NCBI GenBank assembly: GCA_016929635.1
Contig: JAFGIL010000012.1
Coordinates: forward strand, 1 to 49,303
Origin: Endomicrobiales bacterium
GTDB lineage: Bacteria; Elusimicrobiota; Endomicrobiia; Endomicrobiales; JAFGIL01
Reading direction: 5' to 3'
Length of the DNA stretch: 49,303 nucleotides
The notes beneath the pieces are model-generated. The model searched no databases, was not told where the DNA came from, and saw only the letters and a list, made by a program, of their open reading frames with translations. Numbering within the stretch: the stretch's first letter is position 1; every line of letters begins with the position of its first letter. Position numbers and translations under genes: made by a program. Below, piece after piece: positions 10,667 through 19,449 of the stretch.

Positions 10667-12073
10667 ATGAAGAACAACCTGATAAAAGAAGATAAAAAAT
10701 ATGTTTGGCATCCCTTCACGCAGATGTCTGACTGGGTAAAAGACGAGCCGTCCACTCCTGTTGTTATTGAAAAGGGCAGAGGTAATTACATATATGACGT
10801 AAACGGGAAGAAATATCTGGACGGTGTTTCGTCTTTATGGGTGACTCTTCACGGGCATGCAAACCGCGTGATAAATAGAAGAATAAGTCAGCAGTTATCA
10901 AAGATTGCGCATTCCACTTTTCTCGGGCTGACGCATGGGCCTGCAGTCAAACTTGCAAAAGAGCTGGTTAAGATAACGCCACAGGGGTTAACGCGCGTGT
11001 TTTATTCGGATAACGGCTCAACAGCTGTTGAGATAGCGCTGAAGATGGCTTATCAATACTGGCATCAGACTGAAAAGAAATCCAAACGGGATAGATTCTT
11101 GTCTTTAAAGAATGCTTATCACGGAGATACAATAGGTTCTGTTTCAGTGGGAGGCATAGATTTATTTCACAGCATTTTCAGGCCGTTGCTTTATAAAACG
11201 TATTATGCGCCTTCGCCTTACTGTTACAGGTGCAGGTTCCGGGTCAGGGGTTATGATTTCGGAGTTCATAGCAAGAACTTTCTTGAACATTGCCGCAGGA
11301 TGGGATGCAAAGGCCAGTGCGTGAAAGAGTTTGAGAAAATATTGAAAAAATACCATAAAAGAATTGCGGCTGTTGTGCTTGAGCCGATGATACAGGGCGC
11401 TGCAGGGATGTTAACAATGCCGCCCGGGTATTTAAAAGAAATAGACAGCATACGCAGGAAGTATAAAACTCTTTTAATTTGCGATGAAGTCGCAACCGGA
11501 TTCGGCAGGACAGGGAAGATGTTCGCAACTGAATTTGAAAACATAAAACCGGATTTTTTGTGCCTTGCAAAAGGAATTACAGGAGGATACCTGCCCCTGG
11601 CTGCCACTTTGGCAACGGAAAAGATTTACAGAGGGTTTCTCGGTAAGTATGAGGAGTTTAAAACATTTTTTCACGGGCACACCTACACTGCAAACCCGTT
11701 AGGTTGTGCTGCAGCGCTTGCAAACCTGGAGATTTTCAGGAAATCAAAAGTGTTAAAAAAGCTGCCGGAAAAAATTGGGCATATGAGTAAAGAGCTTAAA
11801 AAACTTGCTCAAATGGAATGTGTGGGAAATATCAGGCAGCTGGGACTTATGGTTGGTATTGAGCTTGTAAAAGACAAAAAGAAAATTGTTGATTTTTCAG
11901 CTCAGCAGAAAACAGGAGCCAGGGTGTGCGCAGAATGCAGGAAATACGGATTGATGATTCGTCCTTTAAGCAACGTTATAGTTCTCATGCCCCCTTTAAG
12001 CATCACAAATCATGAGATCAGCAGGATGATAGCTATAGTCAGAAAGTGTATATTGAAAATATGTAAAAAATAG
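10667..12073 (+). CDS. bioA: Adenosylmethionine-8-amino-7-oxononanoate aminotransferase
   Basis: This class III PLP aminotransferase converts KAPA to DAPA, classically with SAM as amino donor. The BioA-specific WHPFTQM lies at 14-20. Further marks are AYHGDTIGSVS (150-160), DEVATGFGRTG (273-283) and the PLP lysine Lys302 in LAKGITGGYLPLA. A Cys-rich insertion (CYRC at 186-189, HCRRMGCKGQC at 208-218) is seen in many anaerobe BioA proteins. I chose the ATG at 10667, with GAGGGCTGAA before it; the ATG at 10655 overlaps the bioD stop (ATGA) and 10640 is the longest frame. It closes the biotin cluster. A promoter for pgi lies across its last codons. Confidence 0.93.
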   Translation: MKNNLIKEDKKYVWHPFTQMSDWVKDEPSTPVVIEKGRGNYIYDVNGKKYLDGVSSLWVTLHGHANRVINRRISQQLSKIAHSTFLGLTHGPAVKLAKELVKITPQGLTRVFYSDNGSTAVEIALKMAYQYWHQTEKKSKRDRFLSLKNAYHGDTIGSVSVGGIDLFHSIFRPLLYKTYYAPSPYCYRCRFRVRGYDFGVHSKNFLEHCRRMGCKGQCVKEFEKILKKYHKRIAAVVLEPMIQGAAGMLTMPPGYLKEIDSIRRKYKTLLICDEVATGFGRTGKMFATEFENIKPDFLCLAKGITGGYLPLAATLATEKIYRGFLGKYEEFKTFFHGHTYTANPLGCAAALANLEIFRKSKVLKKLPEKIGHMSKELKKLAQMECVGNIRQLGLMVGIELVKDKKKIVDFSAQQKTGARVCAECRKYGLMIRPLSNVIVLMPPLSITNHEISRMIAIVRKCILKICKK

Positions 12074-12081
12074 TGTAAAAT
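12053..12081 (+). promoter_or_regulatory. Sigma70-type promoter for pgi
   Basis: TTGAAA (12053-12058), a 17-base spacer and TAAAAT (12076-12081) lie across the end of bioA, about 29 bases before the pgi ATG. A GAAGGGAG ribosome site follows. Confidence 0.6.
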
Positions 12082-12109
12082 ACATAAAATTTGTTGAAGG
12101 GAGAAGCGT

Positions 12110-13501
12110 ATGGAGAGAAACGTAAAAATTGATTATTCCAACTGTCTGAAAGCGTTTATTGGTGAAGACGGCATATCCATTGAGGATATAAAAGCGCTGC
12201 AGCCTAAAATATCCGAAGCGTCCGAGTCAATAAACCAGCAGAAAGCAAGAGGCAAGCTGGGTTTCATGGAGCTGCCTTACAAGGATGATTTAGCCAAGAA
12301 GATAAAAACCGCTGCAAAAAAACTGTCTTCCAAATATGAGAACTTTGTTGTCATAGGAATAGGCGGTTCTGCGCTGGGAAACATTGCTCTGCAGCAGGCT
12401 TTGAGGCATCCTTTCTGGAACCTTCTTGATAAAAAGGAACGCAAAGGGTATTTAAGGCTTTTTGTCCCTGACAACGTGGACCCTGATTTAATTTCCGGAT
12501 TGATTGACGTGCTGGACGTAAAAAAGACCCTGTTTAACGTGATATCCAAATCAGGAACTACCGCAGAGTGCATGGCTAATTATTTTATTTTAAAAAGCAT
12601 CCTGCAGAAAAAACTGGGAAAGAAATACAATGAGCACATTATAGTTACAACGGATGCGGTAAAAGGCTACCTGAGGGAGACAGTCATCAAAGAGAATCTT
12701 CTTAGTTTTGAAGTGCCGGCTAATGTGGGAGGCAGGTTTTCCGTTTTGTCTCCGGTTGGTTTGATTTCTGCTGCGTTTACCGGGATTGATATAGAGAAGT
12801 TACTAAATGGCGCAAGGATAATGGACAAGGCCTGCTCGTCTGATGACGTGTTTAAAAATCCCGCAGCTCTTTATGCAACCGTGCAGTACCTGTATTACTG
12901 GCTAAAAAGGCCGATGTCAGTTATGATGCCATACTCTAATGCCTTATACGGTATTGCTGACTGGTACAGGCAGCTGTGGGCAGAAAGCCTTGGTAAAGAA
13001 GTAAACAGAAGAAAGGAAAAGATAAACGTGGGGCCTACGCCGATTAAGGCTTTGGGCGCAACAGACCAGCACTCTCAGATGCAGCTTTATATGGAAGGAC
13101 CTCAGGACAAGGTGATAACCATATTATCTGTGGGGAAGTTTAACAGTACGGTTAAAATTCCTTTGATTGACGGGCACTACCTGGGGAAGCACACTTTAAA
13201 CGAACTGCTGAAATCAGAAGAGGAAGCATCCAGGCTCGCGTTGACAAAAGCGGGAAGGCCGAATTTGACAGTTAGCTTGCCTGAAATCAGCCCTGAGACA
13301 ATAGGCCAGCTCCTTTATCTGCTTGAGCTTGCAACAGCATATATTGGCGAGCTTTTTGATATAAACGCATTTGACCAGCCGGGCGTTGAGCTGGGCAAAC
13401 AGCTGACCTATGCCTTGATGGGCAGAGAGGGATTTGAGCAGCAGTTGTCAGAGATCGAAGCCCAGAAGAAAAAATATAAGGAAAATAAATACATTATATG
13501 A
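12110..13501 (+). CDS. pgi: Glucose-6-phosphate isomerase
   Basis: This enzyme interconverts glucose 6-phosphate and fructose 6-phosphate. At 463 residues it is the short bacterial form (Bacillus-like length, shorter than the roughly 550-residue E. coli type). Visible marks are the SIS-domain phosphate site VIGIGGSALGN (about 81-91), ISKSGTTAE (about 145-153), ADWYRQLWAESLGKE and ATDQHSQMQLYMEGP, which carry the substrate-binding and catalytic residues. A readable promoter lies upstream and proB overlaps its stop by four bases, so pgi and proB are cotranscribed although metabolically unrelated. Confidence 0.95.
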   Translation: MERNVKIDYSNCLKAFIGEDGISIEDIKALQPKISEASESINQQKARGKLGFMELPYKDDLAKKIKTAAKKLSSKYENFVVIGIGGSALGNIALQQALRHPFWNLLDKKERKGYLRLFVPDNVDPDLISGLIDVLDVKKTLFNVISKSGTTAECMANYFILKSILQKKLGKKYNEHIIVTTDAVKGYLRETVIKENLLSFEVPANVGGRFSVLSPVGLISAAFTGIDIEKLLNGARIMDKACSSDDVFKNPAALYATVQYLYYWLKRPMSVMMPYSNALYGIADWYRQLWAESLGKEVNRRKEKINVGPTPIKALGATDQHSQMQLYMEGPQDKVITILSVGKFNSTVKIPLIDGHYLGKHTLNELLKSEEEASRLALTKAGRPNLTVSLPEISPETIGQLLYLLELATAYIGELFDINAFDQPGVELGKQLTYALMGREGFEQQLSEIEAQKKKYKENKYII

Positions 13502-14586
13502 GAATAGTAATAAAATTAGGCAGTAACTTACTCACCACAAAAGACGGGTCTTTGGATAAAGACCGCATTAAATCACTGGTAACAGATATTGCCAAAATAA
13601 AAAAGGCAGACAATGAAGTAGTGATAGTCTCTAGCGGTGCCATAGCTGCGGGAATGGGGAAAATGAAAAAGTCGTCACGCCCCTCGTCGCTTAAAGAAAA
13701 GCAGGCTTTGGCTGCTGTCGGGCAGCCTCTTCTAATGGATGTTTATCAGGATAGTTTTAACAATCTTGATATAACAATAGCCCAGCTTCTCCTTACAAGG
13801 AATGATTTTGACGACAGGCAGAGATATTTGAATGCAAGGAACACCCTCCTCTCTCTTCTGGATATGGGAGTTGTTCCGATAATCAATGAAAACGATACTG
13901 TCTCTGTGGAGGAGATAAACTTCGGGGACAATGATACTCTTGCTTCCATTATTGCAGCAAAGATCTGCGCGGAATATCTGATTTTGCTTACGGACGTTGA
14001 CGGCCTTTACAAGGGAGTTCCGGGAAAAAGCGAAGTGATATCCGATGTGGGAAAGATTACAAAGGAACTGGAGCAGTACGCTTCGAAAACTTCAGGCAGC
14101 GGCAAAGGGACCGGAGGTATGCAGAGCAAAGTTTCTGCTGCAAAAGCTGCTTCCAGTGCAGGCGTAAAAACCGTGATTGCAAACGGACTGGTCAAAGGGA
14201 TTATTGGAAAAATAATCAGCGGGGAGAAGGTAGGTACTACTTTTAATTCGCAGGAATCGATGGGTGCTCGGAAGTGCTGGATTGCTTTCGGCTCCAAATG
14301 CAAGGGCGAGATAGTCATAGATGCTGGAGCCGTAAACGCTTTGCGCGACAAGAAAAAAAGCCTTCTTCCTTCGGGAATAGTCTCGGTAAACGGCAGGTTT
14401 GAGGTCGGGGACATGGTGAGCGTGCTCGGCTCTTCCGGCGAAGAGGTGGGAAGAGGTTTGTCCTACTACTCATCTGATGAAATAAACAAGATAAAAGGCA
14501 AAAAGACAGTTGAGATAAAAAAGATACTGGGCAAATCTGATTTTGACGAAGTGATACACAGAGACAATCTGGTTATTTTAAGCTAA
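13498..14586 (+). CDS. proB: Glutamate 5-kinase
   Basis: ProB phosphorylates glutamate, the first step of proline synthesis. The 362-residue protein has an amino-acid kinase domain (about 1-260) with KLGSNLL, VSSGAIAAGM, NENDTVS and GTGGMQSK, followed by a PUA domain (about 272-358, with VIDAGAVNAL and LLPSGI) as in E. coli ProB. The start overlaps the pgi stop (ATGA). The partner proA is not in the window; the next gene is a response regulator behind a repeat. Confidence 0.95.
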   Translation: MRIVIKLGSNLLTTKDGSLDKDRIKSLVTDIAKIKKADNEVVIVSSGAIAAGMGKMKKSSRPSSLKEKQALAAVGQPLLMDVYQDSFNNLDITIAQLLLTRNDFDDRQRYLNARNTLLSLLDMGVVPIINENDTVSVEEINFGDNDTLASIIAAKICAEYLILLTDVDGLYKGVPGKSEVISDVGKITKELEQYASKTSGSGKGTGGMQSKVSAAKAASSAGVKTVIANGLVKGIIGKIISGEKVGTTFNSQESMGARKCWIAFGSKCKGEIVIDAGAVNALRDKKKSLLPSGIVSVNGRFEVGDMVSVLGSSGEEVGRGLSYYSSDEINKIKGKKTVEIKKILGKSDFDEVIHRDNLVILS

Positions 14587-14599
14587 TATTTGCAAGGTT

Positions 14600-14681
14600 G
14601 TAGGGGCAGGCTCCCGCCTCCGCTTTTTGATGAGGGTGCCTACCCGTTTATTTTTCTCAGGGCGGCCAAGGTCGCCCCTGC
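14600..14681. repeat. GTAGGGG hairpin-pair repeat
   Basis: This dispersed element of about 82 bases starts with GTAGGGGC and ends with GCCCCTGC. Its right half is a hairpin (GGGCGGCC AA GGTCGCCC with one mismatch); the left half is a weaker hairpin. It lies directly before the TTG start of a response regulator and creates a false in-frame N-terminal extension. Confidence 0.75.
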
Positions 14682-14697
14682 GCAAAAAGGTGGAAAA

Positions 14698-15081
14698 TTG
14701 CTTCCTAAAAAAATACTGGTTATTGATGATGAGTATGATATACTCAGGGTTATAGAGGAGATGCTCAAGAAAGAAGGTTATACGGTCATCACTGCAACCA
14801 ACGGGCAGGACGGGTATAAAAAATTTCAGCAGGAACGGCCGGACCTTGTGATATCCGACATTATGATGCCCATAATGGACGGGTATCAGGTATGCGAGAA
14901 AATAAAGGGCAATCCTGATACAAAGGACATCCCGGTAATAATCTTAACCGTTAAGAGCATGGGCGAAGACGTAGACAAAGCGCTGGAATTAAAAGCAGAC
15001 TGGTATATAACGAAACCTTTTGACAGCAAGTACCTGCTGAAAAGAGTAAAAGATTTTATAGGAAAAGGTAAACCTTATTAG
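14698..15081 (+). CDS. Receiver-only response regulator
   Basis: This is a CheY-like single receiver domain of 127 residues with no output domain. The phosphorylation site is Asp54 (VISDIMMPIMDG), with the acidic pair Asp10-Asp11, Thr84 and Lys106 (TKPFD). The frame is open from 14590, but the first 36 codons are repeat DNA. I place the start at TTG 14698, where AAGGTGG (14689-14693) provides a ribosome site, and the protein then begins MLPKKILVIDDE, as expected for a receiver. Likely partners are a histidine kinase elsewhere; the soluble kinase at 40363 is a candidate only. A hairpin repeat follows the stop. Confidence 0.85.
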   Translation: MLPKKILVIDDEYDILRVIEEMLKKEGYTVITATNGQDGYKKFQQERPDLVISDIMMPIMDGYQVCEKIKGNPDTKDIPVIILTVKSMGEDVDKALELKADWYITKPFDSKYLLKRVKDFIGKGKPY

Positions 15082-15103
15082 ACAATTTTACATAAATGTT
15101 TTC

Positions 15104-15159
15104 GTAGGGCAAAGCTTTAGCTTTGCTTTTAATAATGCAAGGCTAAAGCCTTGCCCTAC
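15104..15159. repeat. GTAGGG hairpin-pair repeat
   Basis: Two perfect hairpins in a row: GCAAAGCT tt AGCTTTGC, then GCAAGGCT aa AGCCTTGC. They are enclosed by GTAGGG and CCCTAC, so the whole element is also an inverted repeat (17 of 18 bases). The first hairpin is followed by TTTTAAT and could terminate the response-regulator transcript. Confidence 0.85.
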
Positions 15160-15182
15160 ATTTTTAGGAGTCGAGGCAATAC

Positions 15183-16220
15183 ATGCAGATAGGTATCATA
15201 GGCTTGCCAAACGTTGGCAAGTCTACTCTTTTTAATGCTTTGACCTGTTTGTCAGCTCAGGCAGGCGATTTTCCGTTTACGACTATTGAGCCGAATATCG
15301 GTATAGTCAACGTTCCTGATAAACGCCTTGAAAAACTGGGTGAAATTTTTAAACCCGATAAGTTGACTTCTGCGACTATTAAGTTTGTTGACATCGCAGG
15401 ATTGGTCAAAGGCGCAAGCAGGGGAGAAGGACTGGGCAATAAGTTCCTTTCCCATATAAGGGAGATGGACGCGCTTGTCCATGTTTTAAGGGGATTTTCT
15501 TCCGAGCAGGTTCCGAACGTTTTGAATGCTGAAAATCCCGAGCTGGAAAAAGAGATAATCGAAACAGAGCTTATTTTTGCAGATCTTGAACAGGTTGATA
15601 AGATAAAAGAGAAACATCTGAATGCTTCAAAAAGCGGGGACAAGCAGGCAAAGGAAAAATACTCTGTTTTTAATGAGATGTCCATAAAATTGAACCAGGG
15701 GATTCCTGTAATCAAGCAGGATATTCCCAAAGATGTACAGACTCACAGTTTTTTAACTTCAAAACCCGTACTGTACGTTTTAAACATTGAGGAAGACAAA
15801 TATAAAGAGTCAGATAAGTCTGCTAATAACATAGTTATTTGCGCGAAGCTGGAGTCAGAGCTTGTTTGCCTGTCAAAAGAAGAGCAGAATAATTTCAGGA
15901 AAGAGATGGATATAACCAAAACCGGGCTGGACAGGCTGATTGAGGGAGGAAAAAAGCTTCTAAATTTAATTACTTTTTATACTGTTGTCGGCACTGAAGT
16001 AAGAGCCTGGCACATAAAAAAAGGCAGCACTGTTTTAAATGGAGCGGGAAAGATACACACTGATATGGAAAAAGGTTTTATACGTGCGGATGTTTATAAC
16101 TTCAAGGATCTGGAAGAGTTAGGTTCGGAAAAAAGCGTGAAAGATAAAGGTTTGGTGAGAAGCGAAGGCAGGGATTATATCCTGTGCGATGGGGATATTA
16201 TTAAAATTCATTTCAAATAA
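15183..16220 (+). CDS. ychF: Ribosome-binding ATPase YchF
   Basis: This is a universally conserved Obg-family P-loop NTPase that binds ribosomes and prefers ATP. The 345 residues include the P-loop GLPNVGKST (7-15), switch motif DIAGLVKGAS (about 63-72), the YchF-type NIEE in place of NKxD (near 200), and a C-terminal TGS domain (about 262-345) with KGFIRADVYNF and EGRDYILCDGD. It is slightly shorter than E. coli YchF (363). An AGGAG ribosome site lies just outside the upstream repeat. It appears monocistronic, with a new promoter 9 bases after its stop. Confidence 0.96.
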   Translation: MQIGIIGLPNVGKSTLFNALTCLSAQAGDFPFTTIEPNIGIVNVPDKRLEKLGEIFKPDKLTSATIKFVDIAGLVKGASRGEGLGNKFLSHIREMDALVHVLRGFSSEQVPNVLNAENPELEKEIIETELIFADLEQVDKIKEKHLNASKSGDKQAKEKYSVFNEMSIKLNQGIPVIKQDIPKDVQTHSFLTSKPVLYVLNIEEDKYKESDKSANNIVICAKLESELVCLSKEEQNNFRKEMDITKTGLDRLIEGGKKLLNLITFYTVVGTEVRAWHIKKGSTVLNGAGKIHTDMEKGFIRADVYNFKDLEELGSEKSVKDKGLVRSEGRDYILCDGDIIKIHFK

Positions 16221-16228
16221 GCATTTAG

Positions 16229-16257
16229 TTGATATTCATATTTCAAAGATGTATAAT
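16229..16257 (+). promoter_or_regulatory. Strong sigma70-type promoter
   Basis: TTGATA (16229-16234), a 17-base spacer and consensus TATAAT (16252-16257). It should drive the nucleotidyltransferase gene through a leader of about 80 bases. Confidence 0.75.
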
Positions 16258-16346
16258 GCATTTAACAAAATATATCTTTTAGACATTTATGACTATGGGA
16301 AAAATATTCTTAATATCTATTGTTGGAATATAGGAGGATCAGTATA

Positions 16347-16865
16347 GTGAACAAAAAACAATTCTTTAACGGAGTGAGCAACGGGAAGAAAGATATAATT
16401 CAGGAAATTATTGATTTGTTGGATAAAAAAAGTATCGAATATTGCATCATTGGCGGGCTTGCAGTAAATGCTTATGTAGAGCCAGTTGTGAGCCTCGATT
16501 TAGATATTGTGGTTATAATGGATGGTATTGATAAGCTGATGGAATCAGCAAAGGGTAAGTTTAAAATTGAGAAATTTCCTCATAGCATTAACCTAAACAG
16601 CAAGGATTCTGATATCAGAATCCAAATCCAGACAGATAAAAGATATCAGGAATTCATTAAAAGAGCTTTGCAAAAAGAGGTTATGGGCTATAAAATGAGA
16701 GTAGCGTCTTTAGAAGATGTGTTAACAGGCAAGATATGGGCTTATTCAGATAAAAAACGCCGCGGTAGCAAAAGGCAAAAGGATTTAGCTGATATATTAA
16801 GAATCATCGAATCCTATCCAAAATTAAAATCTAAAGTACCAAAATCAATCCCTTTACAAACTTGA
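16347..16865 (+). CDS. AbiEii/MNT-like nucleotidyltransferase
   Basis: This is a 172-residue protein of the nucleotidyltransferase superfamily. IIGGLAVNAYVEPVVSLDLD (about 34-53) matches the family pattern: a GG loop followed by the metal-binding DxD (here DLD), as in AbiEii-type toxins and minimal nucleotidyltransferases. A later Lys-rich stretch (KKRRGSKRQKDLADI) resembles the family's K..DD region. Start choice: GTG at 16347 with AGGAGG at 16332-16337; the frame is open further upstream without support. It has its own consensus promoter and sits alone between ychF and the rplU operon. No antitoxin partner is seen, so a toxin role is not shown. Probably an acquired gene. Confidence 0.7.
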   Translation: MNKKQFFNGVSNGKKDIIQEIIDLLDKKSIEYCIIGGLAVNAYVEPVVSLDLDIVVIMDGIDKLMESAKGKFKIEKFPHSINLNSKDSDIRIQIQTDKRYQEFIKRALQKEVMGYKMRVASLEDVLTGKIWAYSDKKRRGSKRQKDLADILRIIESYPKLKSKVPKSIPLQT

Positions 16866-16890
16866 CATATTTATTCATTTTTGCTATTCT
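16862..16890 (+). promoter_or_regulatory. Sigma70 promoter of the rplU operon
   Basis: Consensus TTGACA (16862-16867), a 17-base spacer and TATTCT (16885-16890) with an extended -10 TGC. It overlaps the end of the nucleotidyltransferase gene and lies about 32 bases before the rplU ATG. Confidence 0.8.
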
Positions 16891-16921
16891 AGAACGACTG
16901 TATTAGGAAGGAGAAAACAAA

Positions 16922-17236
16922 ATGTATGCTATAGTTCAAACTGGCGGAAAACAATATAAAGTGGAAAAAGGAAGTACTATCCTTGTTGAAAGGCTTCCCG
17001 GACAAACCGGGGAAGAAGTAGTGCTCGATAATATCTTACTGCTCAGCGGCGATGATAAAGTCTCTATCGGCAGGCCCAAAGTAGAGGGAGCCAAAGTGGT
17101 TGCGGAAGTCGTGCGCCAGACAAGAGGCTCCAAGGTAATCATATTCAAGAAACGTTCAAAGAAGGGTTACAAGAAAACCCAGGGGCACAGGCAGAATTTG
17201 ACCGAACTTAAGATAAAAGATATAGTTGGCAACTAA
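16922..17236 (+). CDS. rplU: 50S ribosomal protein L21
   Basis: A 104-residue L21, a large-subunit protein that binds 23S rRNA. It starts MYAIVQTGGKQYKVE and ends with the conserved KKGYKKTQGHRQ region and TELKIKDI. The length is typical. AAGGAGAAA precedes the ATG. First gene of the conserved rplU-rpmA-obgE operon, behind a clear promoter. Confidence 0.98.
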   Translation: MYAIVQTGGKQYKVEKGSTILVERLPGQTGEEVVLDNILLLSGDDKVSIGRPKVEGAKVVAEVVRQTRGSKVIIFKKRSKKGYKKTQGHRQNLTELKIKDIVGN

Positions 17237-17273
17237 ATTAACTTGATTTTTCAATTGTATTTGGAGGACAATT

Positions 17274-17543
17274 ATGGCTCATACTAAATCACAGGGTTCA
17301 ACCACTAACGGCCGGGATTCAGCAGGCCAGCGCCTTGGCGTAAAAGCTTTCGGAGGCGAGACCGTTAATGCCGGTTCTATAATAATTAGACAGAGAGGTA
17401 CTAAGTTCCATCCTGGCAAAAACGTGGGAATGGGTTCTGATAACACTATTTTTGCAAAGGTTCCTGGTATTGTTAAGTTCGAGTGGAAATCCGGTAACAG
17501 GCGTTACGTAAGTGTTTATCCCGTAAAAGAAGGGAAAGCTTAA
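17274..17543 (+). CDS. rpmA: 50S ribosomal protein L27
   Basis: An 89-residue L27, whose N-terminal tail reaches the peptidyl transferase centre. It has the family marks [32 protein letters not shown] and NVGMGSDNT. The N-terminus is MAHTK with no cleavable extension of the Firmicutes kind. TTTGGAGGA is the ribosome site. It lies between rplU and obgE as in most bacteria. Confidence 0.98.
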   Translation: MAHTKSQGSTTNGRDSAGQRLGVKAFGGETVNAGSIIIRQRGTKFHPGKNVGMGSDNTIFAKVPGIVKFEWKSGNRRYVSVYPVKEGKA

Positions 17544-17566
17544 TATAGTTTTTTCTAAATAAAAAA

Positions 17567-18841
17567 ATGTTTGTAGATAAAGTACGTATTTATATTACAG
17601 CCGGGCGCGGTGGCGACGGCTGTATTTCTTTTCGCAGGGAAAAGTTTATCCCCCTGGGCGGGCCTGACGGCGGTAACGGCGGCAAGGGAGGAGATGTTTA
17701 CCTGGAAGCCGACCCTCATTTAAAATCACTTCTTGATTTTTCATATAAACCTCATTACAAAGCTCAAAGCGGTTCAGCCGGCAGAGGCAGTGATAAGTAC
17801 GGGAGAGGCGCTCTTGATCTGATTATTAAAGTTCCGCTGGGTACTATGGTTTATGATAAAAACAGATTTGTCGCGGATTTAAAAGAACAGGGACAGAAGA
17901 TCCTGATAGCAAAAGGAGGCCGCGGCGGAAGGGGAAATGCTTCCTATAAAACAAGCCGGAACACCGCCCCCAGAATTTCCGAAAAAGGCGAACCCGGGCA
18001 GGAAGTTACTCTTGACCTGGAGCTGAAACTGATAGCTGATGTCGGGCTGGTTGGTTTTCCGAATGCGGGTAAATCCACTTTTCTTTCGCGCGTAACCGCA
18101 GCAAGGCCGAAGATAGCGGATTATCCTTTTACAACGCTTTCTCCGAATCTGGGAGTTGCCAGGTTCAAGGATACAAGCTTTGTGATTGCCGATATTCCGG
18201 GTATTATCGAGGGTGCGCATGAAGGCAAAGGATTGGGAGATGAGTTTTTAAGGCACATACAGCGGACAAGGGTTTTAATTCATATCGTAGACCTTTTTGA
18301 ATACGATGGGAGGCCTGCGTACAAAAATTATCTGGCAATAAACAGGGAGCTGTCCGAATATTCCAAAAGCTTGTTGAATCCTTTAATGAGAGGGCTTAAA
18401 CTGGATAAAAAACCGATGCTTATAGCCGCAAATAAAATGGATTTGACAGACGCTGATAAAAAACTAAAAGAGTTTAAAAAGAATTTAAAAAGAAAAAAGG
18501 TTTTTCCCATATCCTGCATAACAGGCAAAGGCATAAAAGAGTTATTAACTGAAACGTTTAAGATGCTTGAAAAAACCCCGGTGCATGAAATTGCTGATGA
18601 ACCGAGAAAACAGTATATTTATAAACCTGATTTTGTTATAAATAAAAAGCAGGACGTTTTCATAATTACCGGAGACAAAATAGAGAGAATCGCGGAAATG
18701 ACCAACTTTGAACAGCAGGAGTCTTTGATGCATTTCCAGACAGTACTGAAGGATATGGGAATAGACAAAGCATTAAAGGATAAAGGTATTGAAATAGGAA
18801 ACACAGTCAAAATAGGCAAGCAGGAGTTTACCTATGAGTAA
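17567..18841 (+). CDS. obgE: GTPase Obg/CgtA
   Basis: This essential GTPase acts in 50S assembly and stress signalling. The 424 residues contain the glycine-rich Obg fold (1 to about 158; GGDGCISFRREKF, GGPDGGNGGKGG), the G domain with P-loop GFPNAGKST (about 165-173), DIPGIIEGAHEGKGLG and NKMD, and a C-terminal OCT domain (about 345-424). No clear ribosome site precedes the ATG, so it may depend on coupling with rpmA 23 bases upstream. Its end overlaps the next gene by 8 bases. Confidence 0.97.
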   Translation: MFVDKVRIYITAGRGGDGCISFRREKFIPLGGPDGGNGGKGGDVYLEADPHLKSLLDFSYKPHYKAQSGSAGRGSDKYGRGALDLIIKVPLGTMVYDKNRFVADLKEQGQKILIAKGGRGGRGNASYKTSRNTAPRISEKGEPGQEVTLDLELKLIADVGLVGFPNAGKSTFLSRVTAARPKIADYPFTTLSPNLGVARFKDTSFVIADIPGIIEGAHEGKGLGDEFLRHIQRTRVLIHIVDLFEYDGRPAYKNYLAINRELSEYSKSLLNPLMRGLKLDKKPMLIAANKMDLTDADKKLKEFKKNLKRKKVFPISCITGKGIKELLTETFKMLEKTPVHEIADEPRKQYIYKPDFVINKKQDVFIITGDKIERIAEMTNFEQQESLMHFQTVLKDMGIDKALKDKGIEIGNTVKIGKQEFTYE

Positions 18842-19349
18842 TAATGCAGAGTATTACGAGGACTATCCAAAAAGCATAGTTTTATTGGCAAACTTTATAT
18901 CCCTGTCTATTTACCTGATTGGCGCGTACATTATGTCACAAACAGGAACCCTGTGGCTTGGTTTTTATATACTTTATTGTTTGTGGGTTGAGCTAAAAGT
19001 CTTAAAGAGAAGCTGTGTAAACTGTTTTTATTTCGGAAAATCCTGCGGGCTTGGCAGAGGACAGGTATGCTCTTTCCTGTTTAAAAAAGGTGACCCCGAA
19101 AAGTTTGTTGAAAGAAATATTTCCTGGATTGACCTGGCCCCTGATTTCATGGTTTTTATAGTTCCTTTAATCTGCGGTATAGTATTGTTAATTATAAACT
19201 TCGACATATTAATCTTAATTGCGATTTTGATTTTAGCTGTCCTTTCATCCGCCGGGAATGCGATAATAAGAGGCTCATTCGTCTGTAAACACTGCAAGCA
19301 AAAAGAGTTAGGATGCCCTGCCGTTGAGTTGATGGAAAAGCGAAAATAA
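18834..19349 (+). CDS. Cys-rich four-helix membrane protein, unknown function
   Basis: A 171-residue inner-membrane protein with about four hydrophobic helices in two pairs (about 15-35, 40-55, 102-122 and 123-143). Between the pairs lies a loop with CVNCFYFGKSCGLG, and a C-terminal motif reads CKHCKQKELGCPA. The repeated CxxC and CxxxxxC spacing suggests a metal or iron-sulfur site facing the cytoplasm. Similar Cys-loop membrane proteins occur in anaerobes and methanogens but have no known role. It overlaps the obgE stop by 8 bases, so it is coupled to the rplU operon. A hairpin repeat follows. Confidence 0.72.
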   Translation: MSNNAEYYEDYPKSIVLLANFISLSIYLIGAYIMSQTGTLWLGFYILYCLWVELKVLKRSCVNCFYFGKSCGLGRGQVCSFLFKKGDPEKFVERNISWIDLAPDFMVFIVPLICGIVLLIINFDILILIAILILAVLSSAGNAIIRGSFVCKHCKQKELGCPAVELMEKRK

Positions 19350-19361
19350 TCCGTTTTTTTC

Positions 19362-19422
19362 GTAGGGGCAGGCTTGCCTGCCCGAAAGACTTAATTTTTA
19401 GGGTGGACAAGTCCACCCCTAC
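19362..19422. repeat. GTAGGGG hairpin-pair repeat
   Basis: GTAGG, then hairpin GGGCAGGC tt GCCTGCCC, a 15-20 base AT-rich spacer, then hairpin GGGTGGAC aa GTCCACCC, ending in CCCCTAC. It lies between the Cys-rich membrane protein and the PHP gene. Confidence 0.85.
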
Positions 19423-19449
19423 TTCATAAGTCAAATAACCGCAAAAATT

